7,147 nucleotides of DNA, from the NCBI GenBank assembly GCA_937871415.1, contig CALMQD010000461.1:1-7147 (forward strand), written 5' to 3'. Below the pieces are notes generated by a model. That model was given only the letters and a program-made list of their open reading frames with translations. It was not told the DNA's origin and did not search any database. The position numbers and the translations under genes were made by a program. Below, one piece after another: positions 1-6,097 of the stretch. Numbering within the stretch: position 1 is the stretch's first letter; each line of letters opens with the position of its first letter. The stretch comes from an uncultured Phycisphaerales bacterium (GTDB lineage: Bacteria > Planctomycetota > Phycisphaerae > Phycisphaerales > UBA1924).

Positions 1-49
1 GTCGCGAAGTGACGCGGGGCGGTGGGAGCGGCGACCCGCGAAGCGCAGC
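1..49. other. Left-edge segment, no supportable gene
   Basis: I see no convincing gene here. A TGA at 10-12 in plus frame 1 could be the stop of a plus-strand gene entering from the left, which would end in Val-Ala-Lys, but three codons cannot support a call. The segment lies beyond the minus-strand terminator of the lipoprotein gene. Confidence 0.3.
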
Positions 50-74
50 AAAACCCCCGCGCCGGGCGCGGGGG
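50..74 (-). terminator. Rho-independent terminator of the lipoprotein gene
   Basis: Positions 54-62 and 66-74 are perfect 9-bp inverted arms (CCCCCGCGC on the plus strand) around a 3-nt loop at 63-65. On the minus strand the hairpin is followed at once by four T residues (complement of 50-53). It lies about 50 nt beyond the stop codon of the minus-strand lipoprotein gene, so it most likely ends that transcript. The T tract is short, but the stem is entirely G-C. On the plus strand no T tract follows, so it does not look bidirectional. Confidence 0.75.
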
Positions 75-124
75 CTCAGGTTCTGAAGACTGCTTTTCGT
101 CGCCGAATCGAGCGGCGGGAGGGC

Positions 125-382
125 TCACTCGCCGTCGGGCACGGCCGCGTACGTTCCATGGTCGGTCGAGTCTCGGAACACCTGCGATCCAAGCGAGTCC
201 GACGCGACGAGCATGCGCCCCTTGGGCGAGAGTTCCGGCGTGGCCTCCACCCGCGGACCCTGGCTCGAACCGACGTCGAAGGACGTCTGCACTTCGTGGG
301 CCACGGAGCACCCGCCCATGGTCAGTCCGAAGACGGCGACAAGACCCATCCCGATGCACAGACGACGGCGAGCGTGGCTCAT
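125..382 (-). CDS. Small putative lipoprotein, function unknown
   Basis: This encodes 85 aa. The N-terminus looks like a lipoprotein signal peptide: a basic stretch (Arg5-Arg7), a hydrophobic core at about 9-23, and a lipobox-like MGGC with Cys25 as the candidate lipidated residue. Met at the -3 position is a departure from the usual Leu/Val/Ile. Ser follows the cysteine; under the proteobacterial sorting rule that would favour the outer membrane. The mature part is about 60 aa, polar, and matches no family I recognise. The ATG at 380-382 was chosen because GGAGGT (minus strand, 394-389) lies 6 nt upstream; longer reading of this frame runs antisense to the next gene and is not credible. It is divergent from the T6SS operon and has its own terminator. 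It is far shorter than TssJ, the usual T6SS lipoprotein, and nothing identifies it as TssJ; its relation to the secretion genes is unproven. Confidence 0.72.
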   Translation of the reverse strand: MSHARRRLCIGMGLVAVFGLTMGGCSVAHEVQTSFDVGSSQGPRVEATPELSPKGRMLVASDSLGSQVFRDSTDHGTYAAVPDGE

Positions 383-487
383 GCAAACACCTCCATGAGG
401 TCGCGTTGAAGTCTCCGCGGGGCCGATCGCGCCACGCGCCGGCCACGCACCATTCAGGACATCGGCCCGCCGGTGGTCCGTCTGGGG

Positions 488-561
488 GCTTGCGTTCTGC
501 GCGGGCCGCACCCCGGGAAAGGCTGCGGGGTCGTGAAGAGCCTGCGGTCTGCGCGGGCGGC
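488..561. repeat. Imperfect 22-bp direct repeat pair with 52-bp period
   Basis: Copies at 488-509 and 540-561 match at 19 of 22 positions (mismatches at 490, 495 and 507). The shared perfect core is TCTGCGCGGGC at 496-506 and 548-558. The start-to-start distance of 52 bp is close to five helical turns, so both copies would face the same side of the DNA. The position, 131-204 bp upstream of the first operon start codon, suits an activator or regulator binding site. The regulator is unknown, and chance similarity in GC-rich DNA is not excluded. Confidence 0.5.
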
Positions 562-581
562 GTGCCTTTCGTGCGTCGGGG

Positions 582-610
582 TTTGCGGGCGTTGCCGGCG
601 ATCCCATAAC
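582..610 (+). promoter_or_regulatory. Weak candidate sigma-70-like promoter
   Basis: A TTTGCG hexamer (582-587) and a CATAAC hexamer (605-610) are separated by 17 bp, about 80 bp upstream of the first operon gene. CATAAC is one of the few AT-containing hexamers in this region and matches the -10 consensus at 4 of 6 positions; the -35 matches at only 3 of 6. It lies just downstream of the direct repeat, as expected if the repeat were an activator site. This is a candidate only. Confidence 0.2.
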
Positions 611-691
611 ATCGGACGGTGCCGAGGGCGTCGGCCCGGCGCGGTGGACAGGGGGAAACCGCGCGGGATCGACGCCGCAGCAGGAGGACGA

Positions 692-1273
692 ATGAGCGAC
701 AGCCCATCCAAGCCGGCCCCGTCCGCAAACGAAGGCGGCGGCGCGCCGATCGATCCGAGGGCGCTGGCGGCCTCGCTGGGCGTCGCGAAACTGGAGGACG
801 TCGACCCGCGCCGGGCCGCCGAACTGGCCGCCATGCTCAGCGAGGTGGTCGCGAACTTCGACCAGCTCGTGTGGGGCACCTACCGCGCCGTCGCGCCGAC
901 GTCGACGATCAAACGACAGCAGAACCTCAAGCAGGTGGTCGGACGCTTCGCGGCGGGCGACGCGGGCGTGAGCGCACGCCAGGTCAAGGACGAGCTCGAC
1001 CGCCTGCGGCAGGTCGGCGCCGCGCTCATCGCCTCGCTCAACCAGGCGGGGCGCCAGTTCGCGCAGAAACAGGCGACCACCCTCGCGCCGTCGCAGATCG
1101 AGTCGTCTGTCAAACTCTCGGGCAAGAGCGTGATGACCGGCCTCGAGGCCCAGTGCTGGCGCAAGTACGTCGAACTGGCGGGCACGGGCGACGTCGACAG
1201 CGTCGAACGCGACCTGCTCTCGGCGATGGGAGCACACGCCGAGGCGCTGGCGCGCGGCGCGGGTGTGAAGTAA
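692..1273 (+). CDS. TagH/VasC C-terminal-domain-like T6SS protein without FHA domain
   Basis: This encodes 193 aa. The ATG at 692 follows AGGAGG at 682-687; the in-frame start at 473 would add 73 residues of non-coding-looking sequence and has no ribosome binding site. The first 40 residues are Pro/Gly/Ala-rich and probably disordered. From about 42 to 190 the protein is predicted mostly helical, with a segment around Phe56-Tyr64, a helical pair at about 95-128, then an APSQIE motif (132-137) and a WRKY segment (Trp156-Tyr159). This order resembles the C-terminal helical domain of T6SS FHA proteins (TagH/VasC/ImpI), which has a helix leading into a T.I-P region, a long helix, a P..(L/I)E motif and a conserved W-x-x-Y. 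The match is from memory and weak in identity. There is no FHA domain. It is the first operon gene, 27 nt upstream of tssL, which supports a T6SS role. It could instead be a lineage-specific accessory protein. Confidence 0.6.
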   Translation: MSDSPSKPAPSANEGGGAPIDPRALAASLGVAKLEDVDPRRAAELAAMLSEVVANFDQLVWGTYRAVAPTSTIKRQQNLKQVVGRFAAGDAGVSARQVKDELDRLRQVGAALIASLNQAGRQFAQKQATTLAPSQIESSVKLSGKSVMTGLEAQCWRKYVELAGTGDVDSVERDLLSAMGAHAEALARGAGVK

Positions 1274-1300
1274 CGAGCCGTTGAGGAGCGAGATTCCACG

Positions 1301-2026
1301 ATGACGCTGGCCGAACTCTGCGAGCCGCTATTCCAGTACGTCTGCCGACTCAACCGCTCGGCCCGCAAGGGCGTGGCGCTCGAAGCGGCCCAGGTGCGCG
1401 CCGAGGTCGAGGAGGTCCTCTCCACGCTCAAGGCTCGTTCCACCGGCGAGGCGGCGCTGAAAGCCAACTACGAGAAGACCGAGATCGTGCTGGTGTACTT
1501 CGTCGACTGGGCCGTGCGCACCAGCCGCCTGCCCTTCGCGGGTTCCTGGGCCGACCTGGCGCTGCAGCGCGGGCGTCCCGGCGGCGACGAGGACTTCTTC
1601 GACGAGCTCGACAAGACGATCAAGGACCCCTCGCCCGAGGCGACCGAGCGCCTGCTGATCTTCTACACCTGCCTGGGGCTGGGGTTCACCGGCTGGTACG
1701 CGGGCCAGACGGATTACCTCCGCAAGAAAATGCAGGAAGTCCTGCCGCGGGTGCGCGGCATGGTCGACGCCGGCGTCGGCGACCGCATCACCCCCGAAGC
1801 ATACGAGCGCGTGAACACCGCGGACCTCGTCGAGCCACCGGGGACCAAGGTCGCTGCCTTGGTGCTCGTCATGATCGGGCTGGCGGTCACGGTGCTCGCC
1901 GCCAACGCGGCGCTGTTCCTTGAACGCCGCAGCCAACTCAAGCAAACGCTCGCCGGGATCGTCGAGGCGGCGGGCGGCGCGAGCGCCGCGGCCAACGACG
2001 CCGGCGGCAAGGAGGCACGCCCGTGA
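1301..2026 (+). CDS. tssL: T6SS inner-membrane protein TssL (DotU family)
   Basis: This encodes 241 aa. TssL is an inner-membrane T6SS component with a cytoplasmic helical DotU domain that binds TssM and contacts the baseplate. DotU hallmarks seen here are an N-terminal LFQYVCRLNR segment, VYFVDW (about 65-70), a GGDEDFFDEL stretch (94-103) and FYTCLGLGFTGWY (121-133). A single membrane helix spans about 184-207 near the C-terminus, as in the family, followed by a short Ala/Gly-rich tail of about 34 residues. There is no OmpA-like peptidoglycan-binding domain, so if one is needed it must be supplied by another protein. The ATG at 1301 is preceded by GAGGAG (1283-1288) at a rather long 12-nt spacing; it gives the expected DotU N-terminus. 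The stop overlaps the tssM start by 4 bp. The family call is firm. Confidence 0.9.
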   Translation: MTLAELCEPLFQYVCRLNRSARKGVALEAAQVRAEVEEVLSTLKARSTGEAALKANYEKTEIVLVYFVDWAVRTSRLPFAGSWADLALQRGRPGGDEDFFDELDKTIKDPSPEATERLLIFYTCLGLGFTGWYAGQTDYLRKKMQEVLPRVRGMVDAGVGDRITPEAYERVNTADLVEPPGTKVAALVLVMIGLAVTVLAANAALFLERRSQLKQTLAGIVEAAGGASAAANDAGGKEARP

Positions 2027-5000
2027 GCGCACTCTTCGAGCGTTTCGCGAGCCTCTCGCTGGTCGGCAAGGCGCTGGTGCTGGGGGCCATCCTCGGCGTC
2101 ATCGCGGCGCTGCTGATCGTCTTCGCCGGGAGCGTCGCCGTCTGGGTCGTCCTCGCCGGCGTGCTGCTGGTGGTGTTCCTCGTGATGGCGTTCCAGGCGG
2201 TGCTGGGCGCGATCTCGCGCAAGAAGAGCTCGCCCTTCGAGCGGGCCCTGGCCGGCGCGAGCGCCCTGACGCCGATGGGCGTGACCGAGCCGGCGCGCCG
2301 GGCGCGCCTCGACGATCTCCGACGCGTCTTCGAGAGCGGCGTAGAGAAGTTCCGGGCCGCCGGCAAGAACCTCTACGCCCTGCCGTGGTACCTGGTCGTC
2401 GGCGAGCCCGGTTCCGGCAAGACCGAGGCGATCCGCCACTGCAACGTGGGCTTCCCGCCGGGACTTCAGGACGAACTGCAGGGCTCGGGCGGCACACTGA
2501 ACATGAACTGGTGGTTCACCAACCACGCCGTGATGCTCGACACCGCGGGCAGGCTCATGTTCGAGGAGGTCGAGCCCGGCTCGACCAGCGAGTGGCAGGA
2601 GTTCCTCAAACTCCTCAAGAAATACCGCACGAACTGCCCGGTCAACGGCATGCTCCTGGTGATCCCCGCCGAGAGTCTCATCCGCGACACCGCCGACCAG
2701 ATCGAGAAGAAGGCCTCGCGCGTCGCCAGGCAGCTCGACACCGTGCAGCGCACGCTCGGGGTGCGCTTCCCCGTGTTCGTCGTTATCACCAAGGCCGACC
2801 TCATCAACGGCTTCCGCGAGTTCTTCGACAGCGTGCAGGACCCCGCGCTCCAGCACCAGATGCTCGGCTGGTCCAACCCGGCCAGCCTCGACGAGCCGTT
2901 CAACCCCGAGGCGGTCGAGGAGCACCTGAAGGTCGTGCAGCGCCGCCTGCTGCGCCGGCGCCTGGGCCTGATGCTCGACCCGGTCAACACCGAGAACCCC
3001 AAGGCGCGGCGCACGGACCAGGTCGACGCGCTCTACGCCTTCCCGGAGGCGCTGCTGTCGATCTCGCCCCGGCTCAAGCAGTACCTCTCGATGATCTTCG
3101 TGCAGGGCCAGTGGAGCGCCAAACCCCTGTTCCTGCGCGGCATCTACTTCACGAGTTCCATGCGCGAGGGCTCGGCGCTCGACTCCGACCTGGCTTCGGC
3201 GCTGGGCATCCCGGTCGATCAACTGCCCGAGGGACGCGTCTGGGAACGCGACCGCGCTTTCTTCCTGCGCGACCTGTTCATGAACAAGGTTTTCCGCGAG
3301 CGCGGCCTGGTGACCAGCAGCGCCAGCACGGGCAAGCTCCGGCGCGCGCGGGCCGCGCTCATCGCGGGGGTCGGTTTTGTCGGCCTGACGCTCCTGGGCG
3401 GGCTGACATACGCCGGCTCGGCGTCGCTCAAGTCCACGCTCGCGCGCCCGCTGGAGTTCTGGACCGACGTCGGGCGCACGTTCAGCAAGAACGCCCAGCC
3501 CGTCGACCCCGGAATCGGCACGCTCGTCGCGTCGGGAGGGAACACCGCGGGCGAGAGCGACCGGCACATGCTGCCCATCGTTTCCAAGCTGCTCCCCGCG
3601 GACGAGTACTACCAGTACCGCGGCGACGCGGGCGAGGACGCCGGCGACCTGGCCCGAATCCCCGGCGTGCGCGACGAGAACCGCCGACGCGCCACGTTCC
3701 CGATGGAGCTGCGCGACGCCGCGGCCGCGCGGATCCAGGTGCCCCTGATCTTCCGCCCGGCCGCCCTGATCTCCGGAGACTCCGCCTCGAACCTGCTCGA
3801 GAAGGACCGGCGCGACGCCGCCGCGGCGCTCACCCGCGCGAGCATCACCCTCCCGATCCTCGACTCGGTGCGCACGCGCTTGCGCACCGACAGCGACGAG
3901 TTCCAGCCCGACTGGACCCCGGCCGCGGCGGGCGCGATGGCGGAACTGATCCGTACTACCCGCGCCGCCGGCGCGAGCGTCCGCCCCGAGTCCGTCGAAG
4001 CCATGCTGCGTTATGCGCTTCTCGGCACGCGCGCCTTCGAGACCGAGGGCGTGCGCGACGACCTGACCGCGATCGCCGCGGCGATGGAGATGGGCGGCGC
4101 AACCCCCGACGCGAGCGCCGGGCTCGTCCGATCACGCGACCCCGAGACCCTGCGCGACGCGCTGCGCACCTGCGCCGATGCCGCCCGACAGAAAGGCGGC
4201 CCCGCGGCCGACGACCTCGCCGGGGCCTGCCGACGCCTGGAACAACTCCTGGGCGCACCGGTCGGCGCCGACCCCGCCGGCGATCCCGATGCGCTGGACC
4301 GCGCCAAGCCGCTGAACGCGGCGCTGGCCGCCTTCCTCGACGCACACCAGCGGGTCTTCGGCGTCGCCGCGCCGTCCGGCCCTGAAACACCCCCCCCGGG
4401 CCAGCCCGCAACCAAGGCGCACGCGCAGGGCAACCAACCGCCCGGTGCAACGGCGCCCGCCGCGCCCGCGGCCTCTGTGCCCACCGCATCCGCGACGCAG
4501 TACGAGAGTGCCGCGGCGATCGCCGGCGCTGTCGCCCAAGCCGCGGCGCAGACGTCCGCCAAGGCACGCGGGGCCCTGCCGCTGGCCGCGCTGAGCGCGG
4601 GGGGAGCCGCGGCCAGCGTCGAGTTCGACGCCCGCTACCAACCCGAAGCGATGGTGGACGTGCTCAAGCCCGTCCTTCAACGCCGCCTCGACCTGTCCGC
4701 CGAAGCGCTCACGACGCCCGCCGAATCGTTGCAGCAGAGCGCGGCGGACGAGTACCTCCGCCAGTACGTCGACTATTGGTCGAGGCGCGTGCTGGAAGAC
4801 GCGCTCCCGGGGACCAGGACCGACTGGGACCAACTGCACCGAGCGCTCGCCGGTTCGGCGCAGGTCTGGAAGCACCACGGACCGCTCGGGCAGCTCGCCG
4901 AGCGCATCGGCCAGGCCGCGCGGGCGCCGTTGAACTCGATGGGCGACACGCTGCCCGTCGCGTGGGCGGTGCGGCTCGACCAGTTACGCAGGGCGGCGGA

Positions 5001-5991
5001 CGGAGCCAAGGGCACGCTCGGCAACGACTCCTTCGAGCGGGCGATGGGCGCGATGCTCTCGTCGTGGACCGGGCTCGGGGCCGAGGCCGGCGCCGCGAGG
5101 TCAGCACTCGCGCAGCGCCTCGCCGCCCCGGCGGGGGTCAACGAGTTCTTCGGCGTCACGACGTCGCCCGGCGCCGACACCGACCTGGCGCAGTGCTACT
5201 GGCGCGAACTCTCTCTCCGCGCGGCCCTGTCGCTGCGGACGAGCGCGCGCGGCGATCAGCAGCCCGCCGTCGCCGACGCCCGCGCGCTCGCGGATGTGAT
5301 CGGCGTCCTGAGATCGCCCCTCGACGTGGGCCCGGCTTCGCCGTCGATGCTCAGCCCGAGCATCGCGGGACCGGCGCTCGCCGCGTTCGCCGCGCTCGAT
5401 TCCCGGCTCTCGCCCCTCGCCGCGCCCGAGGAATCAGGCCCGACCGTTGATCCCGGCGTGAACGCCGAAGTCGCCGCGGCCAAGTCGCAGCGTGTCATCA
5501 GCGCCGCCACGCTCGCCTCGTTGCGCGCATTCTCCCAATCGGTCGCGGCGGTCAATTCGGCGCAGTCGATCAAGTACCGCCTGAGCGTCGTGGCCGATGC
5601 GCCGCTCCCGAGCGGCAAGTCCTCGCTGCTCACGAACGTCAGCAGTGCGGATCTTGTCAGCGACGGGCGACCGCCGTTCGCCTCCGCCTTCAAGCCGGGC
5701 GCCGGGGTTGTCCAGCTGGGCGAGATCACATCCGGTGCGGGCGGCCCGGTGCTGGTGCGATGGAAGGACGGCGCCGGCAAGATCCTCGGCGTCACGGGCA
5801 TCGACCGCGCCTGGGGGCCCGTCGGGCTGCGAGACTTGAGCGCTGCCGCGCCGGACGCCGGCCGTCCGAACGACGTGCTCCTGCCGGTCCGTCTCGTCGG
5901 CTCGGGAGGCGGTGAAGTCGCGGCGTGGGTGTGGATCCGGGTCGAGCGCGACGACGAACCGAGGTCCGTGCCGGGCGCGAGCGGGCGCTGA
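2023..5991 (+). CDS. tssM: T6SS inner-membrane NTPase-like protein TssM (IcmF family)
   Basis: This encodes 1322 aa. TssM spans the envelope in the T6SS membrane complex, contacting TssL in the inner membrane and normally TssJ in the periplasm. Two membrane helices lie at about 17-36 and 38-57. A cytoplasmic NTPase-like domain follows, with Walker A GEPGSGKT (127-134), DTAG (173-176) and TKAD (256-259), so the nucleotide-binding motifs look intact; they are not conserved in all TssM proteins. Family motifs RGIYFTSSMREG and FFLRDLFMNKVFRERGL precede a third membrane helix at about 446-467. The remaining ~850 residues should be periplasmic: a mostly helical part, an Ala/Pro-rich linker (about 780-850), a second helical part, and a C-terminal part from about 1180 that looks beta-rich and includes Trp1247 and Trp1264. 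The protein is longer than typical TssM (about 1100-1200 aa). The GTG start overlaps the tssL stop (GTGA), with AAGGAGG (2009-2015) 7 nt upstream, which points to translational coupling. Confidence 0.93.
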   Translation: MSALFERFASLSLVGKALVLGAILGVIAALLIVFAGSVAVWVVLAGVLLVVFLVMAFQAVLGAISRKKSSPFERALAGASALTPMGVTEPARRARLDDLRRVFESGVEKFRAAGKNLYALPWYLVVGEPGSGKTEAIRHCNVGFPPGLQDELQGSGGTLNMNWWFTNHAVMLDTAGRLMFEEVEPGSTSEWQEFLKLLKKYRTNCPVNGMLLVIPAESLIRDTADQIEKKASRVARQLDTVQRTLGVRFPVFVVITKADLINGFREFFDSVQDPALQHQMLGWSNPASLDEPFNPEAVEEHLKVVQRRLLRRRLGLMLDPVNTENPKARRTDQVDALYAFPEALLSISPRLKQYLSMIFVQGQWSAKPLFLRGIYFTSSMREGSALDSDLASALGIPVDQLPEGRVWERDRAFFLRDLFMNKVFRERGLVTSSASTGKLRRARAALIAGVGFVGLTLLGGLTYAGSASLKSTLARPLEFWTDVGRTFSKNAQPVDPGIGTLVASGGNTAGESDRHMLPIVSKLLPADEYYQYRGDAGEDAGDLARIPGVRDENRRRATFPMELRDAAAARIQVPLIFRPAALISGDSASNLLEKDRRDAAAALTRASITLPILDSVRTRLRTDSDEFQPDWTPAAAGAMAELIRTTRAAGASVRPESVEAMLRYALLGTRAFETEGVRDDLTAIAAAMEMGGATPDASAGLVRSRDPETLRDALRTCADAARQKGGPAADDLAGACRRLEQLLGAPVGADPAGDPDALDRAKPLNAALAAFLDAHQRVFGVAAPSGPETPPPGQPATKAHAQGNQPPGATAPAAPAASVPTASATQYESAAAIAGAVAQAAAQTSAKARGALPLAALSAGGAAASVEFDARYQPEAMVDVLKPVLQRRLDLSAEALTTPAESLQQSAADEYLRQYVDYWSRRVLEDALPGTRTDWDQLHRALAGSAQVWKHHGPLGQLAERIGQAARAPLNSMGDTLPVAWAVRLDQLRRAADGAKGTLGNDSFERAMGAMLSSWTGLGAEAGAARSALAQRLAAPAGVNEFFGVTTSPGADTDLAQCYWRELSLRAALSLRTSARGDQQPAVADARALADVIGVLRSPLDVGPASPSMLSPSIAGPALAAFAALDSRLSPLAAPEESGPTVDPGVNAEVAAAKSQRVISAATLASLRAFSQSVAAVNSAQSIKYRLSVVADAPLPSGKSSLLTNVSSADLVSDGRPPFASAFKPGAGVVQLGEITSGAGGPVLVRWKDGAGKILGVTGIDRAWGPVGLRDLSAAAPDAGRPNDVLLPVRLVGSGGGEVAAWVWIRVERDDEPRSVPGASGR
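4363..4572 (+). other. Ala/Pro-rich periplasmic linker of TssM with C8 tract
   Basis: TssM residues about 781-850 are dominated by Ala, Pro, Gly, Gln and Ser and look unstructured, dividing the periplasmic region into two parts. A run of eight C residues at 4390-4397 encodes part of a Pro-Pro-Pro stretch inside it. A one-base change there would frameshift the gene and remove the distal ~530 residues. Confidence 0.55.
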
Positions 5992-5996
5992 CGACG

Positions 5997-6030
5997 GTGC
6001 ACGCGCCCGGTGGTCCCCCGGGGCGGGCAC
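5997..6030 (+). repeat. GC-rich inverted repeat between tssM and the TagF-like gene
   Basis: GTGC (5997-6000) can pair with GCAC (6027-6030), and CGCCC (6004-6008) with GGGCG (6021-6025), giving nine G-C-rich pairs with a small internal loop. There is no T tract, so it does not look like an intrinsic terminator. It might act as an RNA-processing or attenuating hairpin. It sits just after the tssM stop. Such pairing is common by chance in GC-rich DNA. Confidence 0.3.
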
Positions 6031-6085
6031 AGTGCGGGCGCAGCAGCCGACGGACCGATGGACAGAGATCGACGGGTGCAATTGC

Positions 6086-6090
6086 AGGAG
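6086..6090 (+). promoter_or_regulatory. Ribosome binding site that favours an ATC start
   Basis: AGGAG lies 7 nt upstream of ATC at 6098-6100 and 13 nt upstream of ATT at 6104-6106, in the TagF-like frame. No ATG, GTG or TTG occurs in that frame between the site and the first conserved motif. The only in-frame canonical candidate upstream, GTG at 6032, lacks a purine-rich site at suitable spacing. The site therefore points to a non-canonical start or a base error at 6100. Confidence 0.5.
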
Positions 6091-6097
6091 CAGGCGT

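Larger units (their letters stand above)
383..691. promoter_or_regulatory. Divergent intergenic region upstream of the T6SS operon
   Basis: This 309-bp region separates the divergent lipoprotein and T6SS operon starts, so promoters for both should lie here. It holds the imperfect direct repeat at 488-509/540-561 and a short inverted repeat at 639-664. I could not find a strong sigma-70 promoter: the best plus-strand pair is TTTGCG (582-587) and CATAAC (605-610) with a 17-bp spacer, which is a weak match. I found no convincing minus-strand promoter. Reading frames that cross the region lack ribosome binding sites and look like GC-driven chance frames. Confidence 0.5.

Noticed and set aside
22..609. 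195-aa plus-strand open frame at the left end
   Set aside because: It overlaps the terminator, the lipoprotein gene and the divergent region, and is Arg/Pro-rich with no ribosome binding site.
473..691. N-terminal extension of the TagH-C-like gene from the start at 473
   Set aside because: The added residues are Cys/Arg/Gly-rich non-coding style, no ribosome binding site is present, and AGGAGG at 682-687 marks the start at 692.
125..1237. 370-aa extended minus-strand version of the lipoprotein
   Set aside because: The extension runs antisense to the first operon gene and would bury the signal peptide; the ATG at 382 has a good ribosome binding site.
1714..3567. 617-aa minus-strand open frame antisense to tssL and tssM
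   Set aside because: It lies fully antisense to two genes with clear family motifs, is rich in Arg/Glu/His/Ala as expected of the complement of GC-biased codons, and shows no recognisable domain.
1920..4385. 821-aa plus-strand open frame overlapping tssM
   Set aside because: It is the tssM coding region read in another frame, dominated by Arg/Pro/Gly/Ala, with no motif; tssM itself is unambiguous.
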